Shown here piece by piece: positions 6,031 to 13,608 of a stretch of DNA of 23,710 bases. Location of the stretch: NCBI GenBank assembly GCA_964398225.1, contig CAYNLY010000023.1, positions 1-23,710 of the forward strand, given 5' to 3'. This DNA comes from CAYNLY01 sp964398225 (lineage in GTDB: Bacteria > Pseudomonadota > Zetaproteobacteria > Mariprofundales > Mariprofundaceae). The notes below the pieces were generated by a model. That model made no database searches, was not told where the DNA came from, and saw only the letters and a list, made by a program, of their open reading frames with translations. Each line of letters opens with the position of its first letter. Position 1 is the stretch's first letter. The position numbers and the translations under genes were made by a program.

Positions 6031-6987
6031 TTGACCAGGCAGACCGGCAACACCGCAGACACCCCCGGCCAGCGCAGGAAAGGACTGGCCGACGTTCTGT
6101 TCCGGAGCACCACGCTCGCGTTTGCCTGCGGCATCCTGCTGCTGTTTGCGGCCATCGTCGTCGCGCTGTGGATCGAGTCGCAGCCCGCGATCGAACGCTT
6201 CGGATTCTCGTTCCTCGTCCGCGACGCCTGGAACCCGGTGACCGACGACTTCGGCGCGCTGATCCCGATGGCCGGCACGCTGATCTCGACCCTGCTGGCG
6301 ATGCTGTTCGCCGTTCCCGTCGCGGTGGGCGTGGCGCTGTTTCTGGCCGAGCTTGCGCCCGCCTGGATGCGGGCGCCGTTCGGCACCGCGATCGAGCTCT
6401 TGGCCGCGATTCCCAGCATCGTTTACGGCATGTGGGGCCTGTTCGTGCTCGCACCGATCATGGCCGACCACGTGCAGCCGTGGCTGAAGGACACGCTCGG
6501 ATTCCTGCCGCTGTTCTCCGGGCCGCCGATGGGCATCGGCATGCTCACCGCGGGGCTCGTGCTGGCGCTGATGATCCTGCCCTTCATCGCCTCGGTGACG
6601 CGGGACGTGTTTCTGATGGTGCCGGCCAATCTCAAGGAAGCGGCCTACGGCATGGGCGCGACGACCTGGGAGGTCGTGCGCGACGTGATGATTCCCTACG
6701 GCAAGAAGGGCATCGCCGGCGCGGTGTTTCTGGGCCTGGGACGCGCGCTGGGCGAGACGATGGCCGTCACCTTCGTGATCGGCAACGCCTACCATCTTTC
6801 CTGGTCGCTGTTTGCGCCGGGCAACTCGATCGCCTCGACGCTGGCCAACGAGTTCACCGAGGCCGACAGCGACCTGCACCTGGCCGCGCTCGTCGAGCTT
6901 GGGCTCGTGCTGTTTCTGATGACCTTCATCGTGCTGGGACTGGCGCAGCTGTGGCTGAAGCGCGGCGTCGAGGGAGGCGGGAAATGA
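6031..6987 (+). CDS. pstC: PstC phosphate ABC transporter permease
   Basis: Inner-membrane permease of the Pst importer (318 residues from the TTG start). Hydrophobic segments include about 28-48, 78-105, 118-145, 170-190 and 280-305. The cytoplasmic coupling loop that contacts PstB has the EAA signature EAAYGMGATTWEVV followed by IPYGKKGIAG. The start is TTG, preceded by AGGAGG at the right distance; earlier ATGs would put coding sequence through the 15-bp hairpin and add a hydrophilic tail not expected in the family. The stop overlaps the ATG of pstA (ATGA), showing translational coupling. It should pair with PstA as a heterodimeric channel. Confidence 0.94.
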   Translation: MTRQTGNTADTPGQRRKGLADVLFRSTTLAFACGILLLFAAIVVALWIESQPAIERFGFSFLVRDAWNPVTDDFGALIPMAGTLISTLLAMLFAVPVAVGVALFLAELAPAWMRAPFGTAIELLAAIPSIVYGMWGLFVLAPIMADHVQPWLKDTLGFLPLFSGPPMGIGMLTAGLVLALMILPFIASVTRDVFLMVPANLKEAAYGMGATTWEVVRDVMIPYGKKGIAGAVFLGLGRALGETMAVTFVIGNAYHLSWSLFAPGNSIASTLANEFTEADSDLHLAALVELGLVLFLMTFIVLGLAQLWLKRGVEGGGK

Positions 6988-7826
6988 GCCGGATGGAGCG
7001 GCGGATGCTCGTCAACCGCGTTGTGCTCGTGCTGTCCACGCTGGCCGCGGGCCTCGGACTGTTCATGCTGATGTGGATTCTCGGCGATGTCGCGATCAAG
7101 GGCTGGCCCGCGATCAACTGGAGCTTCTTCACCGAACTGCCCGCGCCGCCCGGCATGGACGAGGGCGGGCTTGCCAACGCGATCGTCGGCACGCTTTTGA
7201 TGACGCTGGTCGCCGCGGCGATCGCCGTGCCCTTCGGCGTGCTTGCCGGCACCTGGCTTTCCGAGTTCGGACGCGAGTCGCGCCTGGGAAGCACCGTGCG
7301 CTACTTCTCGGACATTCTGGTGTCGGCGCCGTCGATCGTGATCGGCGTCTTCGTCTACATCGTGCTCGTGCGGCCGATGGGCCATTTCTCGGGCTGGGCG
7401 GGCGCGGTGGCGCTGGCGATCATCATGCTGCCGGTGGTTTCGCGCACGACCGAGGAAATGCTGCGGCTCGTGCCGCACGAGCTGCGCGAGGCCGCGCTCG
7501 CGCTCGGCGCGCCCTACTGGAAGATCATGCTCCAGGTCATCTATCGCGCGGCGATGGCCGGCATGATCACCGGCATCATGCTCGCCGTGGCGCGCGTGGC
7601 GGGCGAGACCGCGCCGCTTCTGTTCACGGCGCTGAACAGCCCCTACTGGGCCGAAAGCCTGAACGAGCCGATGGGCAACCTGACCGTGACCCTGTTCAAC
7701 TATGCGATGAGCCCCTACGACGACTGGCACGAAAAGGCGTGGGGGGCAGCCTTTCTGATCACGATGGCGGTGCTGGCCGTGACCGTTCTGGTCCGGCTTA
7801 CGCTGCGCAAAAGGAGTGCGCACTGA
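6984..7826 (+). CDS. pstA: PstA phosphate ABC transporter permease
   Basis: Second permease subunit of the phosphate importer (280 residues). It has a first span near 13-35, then a periplasmic stretch ending in PPGMDEGGLANAIVGT, a typical PstA feature, and about five further hydrophobic segments. The EAA coupling motif is EAALALGAPYWKIM, followed by RAAMAGMITG. ARVAGETAPLL near the fifth span is also characteristic. It overlaps pstC by four bases (ATGA) and pstB by one base (TGATG). A start at the second Met (M5) is possible but less well supported by the overlap. Confidence 0.94.
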   Translation: MSRMERRMLVNRVVLVLSTLAAGLGLFMLMWILGDVAIKGWPAINWSFFTELPAPPGMDEGGLANAIVGTLLMTLVAAAIAVPFGVLAGTWLSEFGRESRLGSTVRYFSDILVSAPSIVIGVFVYIVLVRPMGHFSGWAGAVALAIIMLPVVSRTTEEMLRLVPHELREAALALGAPYWKIMLQVIYRAAMAGMITGIMLAVARVAGETAPLLFTALNSPYWAESLNEPMGNLTVTLFNYAMSPYDDWHEKAWGAAFLITMAVLAVTVLVRLTLRKRSAH

Positions 7827-8623
7827 TGACGACACCCGCGAACGCTCCGGCCCCGGACGCGGCCGGCAAGGTCAAGATCTCGGTTCGCAGCCTCAGCTTC
7901 TTCTACGGCGAGAAGCAGGTGCTGTTCGACAACACGCTGGACATCGCCGAAAACCGCGTGACCGCGTTCATCGGCCCGTCCGGATGCGGCAAGTCCACGC
8001 ACATCCGCTGCTACAACCGGATGTTCGACCTCTACAAGGGCCACCGCGCCGAGGGCGAGATCTGGATGGACGGCGTCAACATCCTCGATCCGAAGCAGAT
8101 GAACGGCCTGGAGCTGCGGCGGCGCGTGGGCATGATCTTCCAGAAGCCGACGCCGTTTCCGATGTCCATCTTCGACAACATCGCCTACGGACTTCGGCTG
8201 CACGGCAACTACAGCAAGTCGGAGCTTGAAGGCCGGGTCGAACAGGCGCTTGCCCGCGCCGCCCTCTGGGACGAGGTCAAGGACAAGCTGCACCAGCCCG
8301 GAACCGCGCTGTCCGGCGGCCAGCAGCAGCGGCTGTGCATCGCGCGGACGATCGCCATCGAGCCCGAGGTAATCCTGATGGACGAGCCGTGCTCGGCGCT
8401 CGACCCGATCGCAACGACAAAAATCGAGGAGCTGATCGACGAGCTGAAGGAAAACTTCACGATCGTCATCGTCACGCACAACATGCAGCAGGCGGCCCGG
8501 GTGTCGGACTTCACCGCCTATTTCTACCTCGGCAGGCTCGTGGAGTTCGGCGAGACCGAGCAGATTTTCACCCAGCCGGCCAAGCAGGAGACCGAGGACT
8601 ACATCACCGGCCGGTTCGGATAA
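7826..8623 (+). CDS. pstB: PstB phosphate ABC transporter ATPase
   Basis: ATP-hydrolysing subunit of the Pst importer (265 residues). Walker A is GPSGCGKST (50-58), the Q-loop glutamine is Q106 in IFQKPTPFPMS, the ABC signature is LSGGQQQRL (162-170), Walker B is VILMDEP (182-188), followed by SALDP, and the switch histidine is H218 in VTHNMQQAARVSD. Length and the IFQKPTPFPMSIFDN segment are typical of PstB. His59 follows the Walker A Thr where a hydrophobic residue is common, a small deviation unlikely to matter. The ATG overlaps the pstA stop; AAAGGAG lies upstream. In the family, PstB also takes part in the PhoU and PhoR signalling complex. Confidence 0.97.
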   Translation: MTTPANAPAPDAAGKVKISVRSLSFFYGEKQVLFDNTLDIAENRVTAFIGPSGCGKSTHIRCYNRMFDLYKGHRAEGEIWMDGVNILDPKQMNGLELRRRVGMIFQKPTPFPMSIFDNIAYGLRLHGNYSKSELEGRVEQALARAALWDEVKDKLHQPGTALSGGQQQRLCIARTIAIEPEVILMDEPCSALDPIATTKIEELIDELKENFTIVIVTHNMQQAARVSDFTAYFYLGRLVEFGETEQIFTQPAKQETEDYITGRFG

Positions 8624-8632
8624 GGAGGCAGC

Positions 8633-9343
8633 ATGCCCACACACACGATGAAACGCTTCGAAGACGAGCTGATCGAGCTCAAGGAGAAAATCCTGGCGAT
8701 GGGCGGCATGGTCGAGAAGGCGATCCGCCGCTCGCTGAAGGCGCTGACCGAGCACGACCTCGCCCGCGCCCGCAAGATCATCGAGCGCGACAAGGCGATC
8801 AACGCGCTCGAGGTCGAGATCGACGAAATGACGCGCCGCATTCTCGCCCTCCGGCAGCCCGCGGCGGGCGATTTGCGCTTCATCATCGCGACGATCAAGA
8901 TCGTCACCGACCTGGAGCGAATCGGCGATCTGGCCGAAGGCGTGGCCGATGCGCTGATCCGCCACGAGGACGTCGCCCTCGATCATCTCGACACGCTCGA
9001 GCTGATGTACGACCGCGCCGCCACCCAGCTGAAGATGGCGCTCGATGCCTTCGCCCGCGGCGAGGTGAACGAGGCGCTTCAGGTCATCGAGCACGACCGC
9101 AAGATCGACAAGCTCTTCGCCTCGCTGCAGCGCGAAACCGTCACCTACATGATGGAGGATCCGCGCCAGATCACGCCCGGGCTTCTCGTGAACAACATCG
9201 GCCGGGCGCTGGAGCGGATCGGCGATCATGCGGTGAACATCGCCGAGATGGTCATCTACATGGTCAAGGGGCACGACGTCCGGCACGTGGACCACGACAC
9301 CGCGCAGGCGATCGTCACCGGCAGGATCGAGGACGACGACTGA
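8633..9343 (+). CDS. phoU: PhoU phosphate signalling regulator
   Basis: All-helical protein (236 residues) that, with PstSCAB, keeps PhoR in its phosphatase state when phosphate is plentiful. The two PhoU repeats each carry the metal-binding E-R-I-G-D motif: E95-D99 in LERIGDLAEGVAD and E194-D198 in LERIGDHAVNIAE. The length is close to E. coli PhoU (241). AAGGAGG precedes the ATG, nine bases after pstB stops, so it is the last gene of the pst operon. The C-terminus is acidic (EDDD). No clear terminator separates it from xseA, 49 bases downstream. Confidence 0.96.
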   Translation: MPTHTMKRFEDELIELKEKILAMGGMVEKAIRRSLKALTEHDLARARKIIERDKAINALEVEIDEMTRRILALRQPAAGDLRFIIATIKIVTDLERIGDLAEGVADALIRHEDVALDHLDTLELMYDRAATQLKMALDAFARGEVNEALQVIEHDRKIDKLFASLQRETVTYMMEDPRQITPGLLVNNIGRALERIGDHAVNIAEMVIYMVKGHDVRHVDHDTAQAIVTGRIEDDD

Positions 9344-9392
9344 GCGGACCGCGCACCGTGCACCCCGCGCGCCGATGTGGCAGGCCGATCCG

Positions 9393-10934
9393 ATGAGCCG
9401 CCCGCAGCCGATCACGGTCAGCGCGCTGACCGCGCGCATCAAGCAGCTGATCGAACGGAACTTCACCGAGGTCGTCGTCATCGGCGAGGTTTCGCGCCTG
9501 ACCCGGGCCGCGAGCGGCCATCTCTACTTCACGATCAAGGACGCGGGCGCCTCGCTCTCGGCCGTGATCTGGCGCACGAGCGCCGCCCGGCTGTCCGTGC
9601 TGCCCAGGGAGGGCGCCGAGTTCATCTTCACCGGCCACATCAGCGTTTACGAGCCCCGGGGTAGCTACCAGCTCATCGTCCGGAAGGTCGAACCTTCGGG
9701 CATCGGGCGGCTTGCCGAGCTGTTCGAGCGGCGCAAGCGCGAGTTTGCCGCCCGGGGGTGGTTTGCGCCCGAGCGCAAGCGCACGCCGCCCCGGCTTCCC
9801 CGGCGCATCGCGGTGGTCACCTCGCCGACCGCCGCCGCCTTCGAGGACGTCCGGAAGGTGCTCGCCAGCCGCCCCGGATGGCTCGAGATCTACCTGTTTC
9901 CCTGCCTCGTTCAGGGCGAGGAGGCGCCGGCCACGATCGCCCGGGCCATGGCGCGCGCGGGACGCTTCCGGCCACGCCCGGATGTGCTGCTTCTCGTGCG
10001 CGGAGGCGGCTCGGTCGAGGATCTCTGGTGCTTCAACGATGAGGCCGTCGTGCGGGCGGTCGTCGAATCCCCGATTCCGGTCATCTCCGGCATCGGGCAC
10101 GAGATCGACACGACGCTGGCCGATTTCGCCGCCGATCTGCGCGCGGCCACCCCGTCGAACGCGGCGGAGCTTGCCTGCCCCTCGCGCGAGGAACTGCGCC
10201 GCGGCATCACCCGGCCCGGGATGCTGGCGCGGCTGCTGGCGGCACGAATCGACCGGGAAACCGAACGCCGGAACTCTCTGGCGATGCGGCTTGAAGCGGC
10301 CGGATTGCGGCGGATGGACCGGGCGCATGCCGATACGATGCGGCTTTTCCATGCGCTGCAGCGGGCCGCGGCCGCCCGGCTAGCGCTTGCCCGCCGTCAG
10401 GCGTCGACGGTCCGACGCAGGCTAATGCCGCTCGAGCCCAGGCGACGGCTTGCCCGAAAGCGTGCCGCCACCCGCCAGTTGCGCGAGCGCCTCGTGGCCA
10501 CAAGCCCCCGTCTCATTCACCGGCTCGAGCGCAGACTTGCGGACGAAACCCGCCAGCTGCAGACCCGGATCGAGCGCCTGCTCGGCGAGCGCCGCGAGCG
10601 ACACCGGCGCATCGACGACGCGCTGATCTTCTGTTCGGAAACCCTGACCGCCCGGCTGCACCAACGGCTTGCCCGCTCGGAACTCGCGCTGCGTCATGCC
10701 GCGGGGCGGCGCCTTGCCGGCGCGCGGTCGCTGCACGAGCGGCAGGCGGCGGCCCTGAACGCGCTCGATCCCACCGCCGTGCTCGGCCGCGGCTATTCCC
10801 TGACGCTGGATGCCGAAGGCCGCGCCGTCCGCGATGCGTCCCGGCTTCGGCCCGGCGACCGGATCGTCACGCGCTTTGCCATCGGCCGGGCCGAAAGCGA
10901 GGTCCGGCGCATCCTGAAGGAGCAGGGATCGTGA
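9393..10934 (+). CDS. xseA: Exodeoxyribonuclease VII large subunit
   Basis: Catalytic subunit of exonuclease VII, which degrades single-stranded DNA to acid-soluble oligonucleotides. From the chosen start it is 513 residues. The N-terminal OB fold (about 1-100) has ISVYEPRGSYQLIV; the catalytic domain follows with VVTSPTAAAFEDV, LLVRGGGSVEDLW, FNDEAVVRAV and GIGHEIDTTLADFAADLRAATPSNAAE, all conserved in XseA. A long Arg- and Ala-rich helical region (about 270-440) matches the coiled coil to which XseB binds. It ends with a small domain containing AVLGRGYSLTLDA. ATG 9393 gives the usual N-terminus; ATG 9375 in the same frame is an alternative, and neither has a clear ribosome site. No xseB is in this window. 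The stop overlaps the next GTG (GTGA). Confidence 0.93.
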   Translation: MSRPQPITVSALTARIKQLIERNFTEVVVIGEVSRLTRAASGHLYFTIKDAGASLSAVIWRTSAARLSVLPREGAEFIFTGHISVYEPRGSYQLIVRKVEPSGIGRLAELFERRKREFAARGWFAPERKRTPPRLPRRIAVVTSPTAAAFEDVRKVLASRPGWLEIYLFPCLVQGEEAPATIARAMARAGRFRPRPDVLLLVRGGGSVEDLWCFNDEAVVRAVVESPIPVISGIGHEIDTTLADFAADLRAATPSNAAELACPSREELRRGITRPGMLARLLAARIDRETERRNSLAMRLEAAGLRRMDRAHADTMRLFHALQRAAAARLALARRQASTVRRRLMPLEPRRRLARKRAATRQLRERLVATSPRLIHRLERRLADETRQLQTRIERLLGERRERHRRIDDALIFCSETLTARLHQRLARSELALRHAAGRRLAGARSLHERQAAALNALDPTAVLGRGYSLTLDAEGRAVRDASRLRPGDRIVTRFAIGRAESEVRRILKEQGS

Positions 10935-11797
10935 CGGCAGCACGGATCCTTCTGCTGCTGGCGGGACTTTGCCTGCCGGCAACTTTACCTGCCGCCGAAT
11001 ACCATGCAGTCCAGGGGGCCGTGGTCCGCGTCGAAGCCGATCTCGATGCCCGCTCCGGACCGGTTCGACTGGAAGCCTTCGAGCGCAGCTGGCCGGTACG
11101 GCGCACGGCCCCCGGCCGGTGGATCGGCTGGATCGGAGTGGACCTCGCCGCCCGCCCCGGCGCCCATGCGATCCGGTGGCGCTCCGGGAAGGGCGAACTC
11201 CAGCAGACCCTGATCGTCGAACCCGGTCATTTCCGCATCTCGCGCATCGAAGTGCCGAGGACGATGGCCGAGTTCGATGCCCCCACGCTTGCCCGAATCC
11301 GCAGCGAGGCCGCGCGCCTGCGCGCATGCTACAAACGGCACATCGATGCGCACGCGGACTTCGTGGTCCGCGGCTGGCCGGTGAACGGCGTCCTCTCCAC
11401 GCCGTTCGGCGCGCGCCGGATCGTCAACGGCGAGCCGCGCGCGCCCCATTCGGGGCTGGACATTGCCGCCCCCGCCGGGACCCCGGTGCTGGCGCCGATC
11501 GCGGGCCGGGTGCTGCTGACCGAGTCGATGTACCTGAACGGCAACACCGTCGTGCTCGGCCACGGCGACGGTCTGGTCAGCGTCTACTCGCACCTGGAAC
11601 ACATCGCCGTGAAGCCCGGCGAATGGGTCGAGGCCGGCCGCCCCCTGGGCCGGGTCGGCGCCACCGGCCGCGCCACCGGACCCCACCTGCACTGGGGCAT
11701 GCGGTTCAACGGCGCGCGAATCGATCCCCGTTATCTGATGAACGAGGAGGATGGCGGGATCGCCGACTTGAAGCCGCGACCGGATGGTCTATCCTAG
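10931..11797 (+). CDS. Secreted M23-family peptidase (LytM type)
   Basis: Predicted periplasmic zinc metallopeptidase (288 residues), which in this family cleaves peptidoglycan cross-links or activates amidases. Residues 1-22 resemble a signal peptide with a cut near PAAEYH. An N-terminal beta-rich region (about 25-100) resembles the Ig-like domains that precede such peptidases. The LytM domain (about 150-270) has H173 and D177 in HSGLDIAAP, H221 in YSHL, and H252 and H254 in GPHLHWG. The zinc ligands should be H173, D177 and H254; all catalytic residues are present, so it should be active and not a degenerate activator. It starts with GTG overlapping the xseA stop, indicating translational coupling. 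Confidence 0.9.
   Translation: MTAARILLLLAGLCLPATLPAAEYHAVQGAVVRVEADLDARSGPVRLEAFERSWPVRRTAPGRWIGWIGVDLAARPGAHAIRWRSGKGELQQTLIVEPGHFRISRIEVPRTMAEFDAPTLARIRSEAARLRACYKRHIDAHADFVVRGWPVNGVLSTPFGARRIVNGEPRAPHSGLDIAAPAGTPVLAPIAGRVLLTESMYLNGNTVVLGHGDGLVSVYSHLEHIAVKPGEWVEAGRPLGRVGATGRATGPHLHWGMRFNGARIDPRYLMNEEDGGIADLKPRPDGLS
11768..11795 (+). promoter_or_regulatory. Candidate promoter for the Cys-rich protein and receiver genes
   Basis: TTGAAG (11768-11773) and TATCCT (11790-11795) are 16 bases apart, each matching four of six consensus positions. It lies in the end of the M23 peptidase gene, and a start near 11802 would place the leader hairpin at the very 5' end of the transcript. The 53-base gap here is one of the widest in the plus-strand run, which supports a separate unit. 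Confidence 0.35.
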
Positions 11798-11803
11798 CCG
11801 GAC

Positions 11804-11834
11804 GGAGCCGGTACGGATCCATCATGCCGGCTCC
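11804..11834 (+). repeat. Leader hairpin before the Cys-rich gene
   Basis: GGAGCCGG (11804-11811) and CCGGCTCC (11827-11834) form an 8-bp perfect stem with a 15-base loop that contains the alternative ATG at 11824. It ends six bases before the ribosome site at 11841. It may modulate translation. No T-run follows. Confidence 0.45.
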
Positions 11835-11840
11835 CGTGCT

Positions 11841-11847
11841 GGAGGAG
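11841..11847 (+). promoter_or_regulatory. Ribosome-binding site favouring the TTG start of the Cys-rich gene
   Basis: GGAGGAG is followed by three bases and TTG at 11851; counted from GGAGG the spacing is five. The in-frame ATG at 11824 has no ribosome site and lies in a hairpin loop. Confidence 0.55.
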
Positions 11848-11850
11848 CCC

Positions 11851-12516
11851 TTGAGCCCAACGAGCATCGACGTCTTTCTCGGCGAATATCCCTGCGACGT
11901 CCCATTCGGCGGTGGGGAAACGGAGACGGCCACGCTCTCGCTCACGACCGCCTCTCCGCGCTCGAAGCACGGGATACCGGTGCTTCGGGTGGAAGCCGGG
12001 CATCGGATGGATTTCCGGGCCAACGAACAGACCCCCGCCGGAAATGCTGCGCTTCTCGTTGCCCGCTGGCTGAACGACGGCCATGGCGATGAACGGGAAC
12101 GGCATGCTGCCGAACTCTTCCTCTGGCAGTGGCCGGGCGTGGAGCAGAACAGCGAGGGACGCTGGCAGCTGAGCGATCTTGATGCCCGCAGAACGGCGCT
12201 GACGCCGCCTTTTGTGGACTGTCATGGGAACACGGTCGCGATCGACGATCCCGAGGCGTTGCTGGACTCGCTGAACCTGCAGCCTGCGGGCATCGGCTTC
12301 TGCCGGAAACAGGGGCCCTGCTTCTTGTCCGAGGCCTGCCTGATGTGCGAGGATTTCGTGACCACGAAAGCAAGCGTCGATGCGCTCAGAAAGCGGCGCG
12401 AAGAGCTGCTGCTCAAGCGCGACGATGCAGCGATCGGCAACCACCAGCGACTCGTCGAGGCCTGCCAGGAAGCCATCGAAAACATCGGCCGGATGATTCG
12501 CGCGCTCGAATCATGA
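11851..12516 (+). CDS. Unrecognised Cys-rich protein with a recombinase-tail-like C-terminus
   Basis: I do not recognise the protein as a whole (221 residues from TTG; 230 from ATG 11824). Residues 1-140 have no motif I can place. Near 151-171 four cysteines occur as C-x5-C-x5-C-x2-C, followed by EDFVTT, then a charged helix or coiled coil (about 174-220) rich in Arg, Glu, Leu and Asn. This pattern (four Cys, Phe-x-Thr, then a long helix ending in IRALE) resembles the C-terminal tail of large Tn554-type tyrosine recombinases, but no catalytic domain with the R, H and Y residues is present here or in the other frames upstream. It may be a zinc-binding protein that shares this tail, or a remnant. 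The base composition looks like its neighbours. A stand-alone receiver follows after 19 bases, suggesting a shared role. Confidence 0.6.
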   Translation: MSPTSIDVFLGEYPCDVPFGGGETETATLSLTTASPRSKHGIPVLRVEAGHRMDFRANEQTPAGNAALLVARWLNDGHGDERERHAAELFLWQWPGVEQNSEGRWQLSDLDARRTALTPPFVDCHGNTVAIDDPEALLDSLNLQPAGIGFCRKQGPCFLSEACLMCEDFVTTKASVDALRKRREELLLKRDDAAIGNHQRLVEACQEAIENIGRMIRALES

Positions 12517-12535
12517 AGCCCCCGGAGGTAATGCC

Positions 12536-12922
12536 ATGACCATCAAGGTTCTCGTCGTCGATGATGAAGCCACCGTCCAGAGCATTCTTGCCGCGTTCCT
12601 GAACCGCTACATCGCGGCCCGGGGCGAGCAGGCCGAAATCAAGACGCTGAGCGATCCGGTGCAGGGACTGTTCGAGCTGACGACGAACGGCGACCAGTAC
12701 CAGCTGATTCTGCTCGACGTGCGCATTCCCAAACTTTCGGGCGATGAAATCTACAACTCGCTCGAGCATGTGAACCCCGAGATTCTGGACCGGGTGATCT
12801 TCGTGACCGGTTATCCCGAGGATCTCCACGATCGCTTCCCCGGCAAGGAGTTCAACATCCTGCAGAAGCCGTTCCGCTACGACACCTTCGCCGAGCGGCT
12901 GGATCAGGTTCTCGGCGCCTGA
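12536..12922 (+). CDS. Stand-alone response-regulator receiver domain (CheY-like)
   Basis: Single receiver domain of 128 residues with no output domain. It has the acidic pair D9-D10 in VVDDE, phospho-acceptor D61 in LLDVRIPKLSGDE, T91 in FVTGYP and K111 in LQKPF, so all residues for phosphorylation are present. Such proteins act by binding partners after phosphorylation. No histidine kinase lies next to it; the only kinase in the window is PhoR, which has PhoB as partner. A GGAGGT ribosome site precedes the ATG. Its close spacing to the Cys-rich gene before it (19 bases) and the SPOR gene after it (17 bases) suggests one transcript. Partner and pathway are unknown. Confidence 0.88.
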   Translation: MTIKVLVVDDEATVQSILAAFLNRYIAARGEQAEIKTLSDPVQGLFELTTNGDQYQLILLDVRIPKLSGDEIYNSLEHVNPEILDRVIFVTGYPEDLHDRFPGKEFNILQKPFRYDTFAERLDQVLGA

Positions 12923-12939
12923 GGACCGGTCGCCCGGAC

Positions 12940-13608
12940 GTGAGCGGCTCAAGGCTGTTCGAACGCTGGCGCGCTTCCACGGCCGAGATCCGGCTGGCCT
13001 GGATCGTCGGCGCCGGTCTTGCGCTGCTTGCGCTCGTCGCGCTTGTGGCCCCCGGATGGTTCATCACCGAAACGGAAAAATCACCAAGAAGTCCGTCGGA
13101 GCAACCCGCGCGGACGAGCTTTTCGATGCCGGAGCGGCCCGCCGCCGAGCCGGCCGCCCGGCGCGCACCGATTCCAAGCGAAGCCCGGAAGAGCTCGGAA
13201 TCCGCGCCCCGGCCCGGGCATGCCAGCCGACCGCTGCCGCCGGAGCCTGCGCCGGCCGCCAAACCCTCGGCCGCATCCTCAGCCGCCGCCTCCCCATCCA
13301 GACAGACCGCACAGCCGAAGCCCGGGACCCGGCCCAAACCGGTCCGCGCAAGTGCATCCCGTTCCGGCACCCGGGCCGTATCGCCCGGCTTCTACGTGCA
13401 GGTGGGCGCCTTCCGCGATCCGGCCCGTGCCCGGGCGCTGGCCGGCCGCCTGAAGCGGCGTGGATTCTCCGCCCGGATCGTCGCCAAGGCCGGAGGCCTG
13501 CACGCTGTCTGGGCGGGTCCGAGGTCGAGCAGGAGCGAGGCCGAAACCCTGAAGAACTCGATCCAGCTCAAGGCCGGACTCTCCGGTTTCATCGTTCAGC
13601 GTCGCTGA
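12940..13608 (+). CDS. SPOR-domain inner-membrane protein
   Basis: Single-pass membrane protein of 222 residues. A short basic cytoplasmic part (1-18) precedes one span (about 19-41), then a Pro/Ala/Ser-rich periplasmic linker (about 47-147) and a C-terminal SPOR domain (about 150-221) beginning FYVQVGAFRDPARA and including VWAGPRSSRSEA. SPOR domains bind glycan strands stripped of stem peptides at the division septum, so a role in cell division or wall remodelling is likely. The layout resembles FtsN or DedD but nothing here identifies it with either. The start is GTG with only a distant GAGGA; the stop overlaps the next ATG (TGATG). The M23 peptidase three genes upstream is another wall enzyme. 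Confidence 0.85.
   Translation: MSGSRLFERWRASTAEIRLAWIVGAGLALLALVALVAPGWFITETEKSPRSPSEQPARTSFSMPERPAAEPAARRAPIPSEARKSSESAPRPGHASRPLPPEPAPAAKPSAASSAAASPSRQTAQPKPGTRPKPVRASASRSGTRAVSPGFYVQVGAFRDPARARALAGRLKRRGFSARIVAKAGGLHAVWAGPRSSRSEAETLKNSIQLKAGLSGFIVQRR

Noticed and set aside
7715..9481. Minus-strand open frame of about 590 codons opposite pstA, pstB and phoU
   Set aside because: It spans three secure genes on the other strand and reads as biased shadow sequence.
10969..11823. Frame upstream of the Cys-rich gene as a missing recombinase catalytic domain
   Set aside because: This frame is a shadow of the M23 peptidase gene, without the Arg, His and Tyr motifs of tyrosine recombinases.
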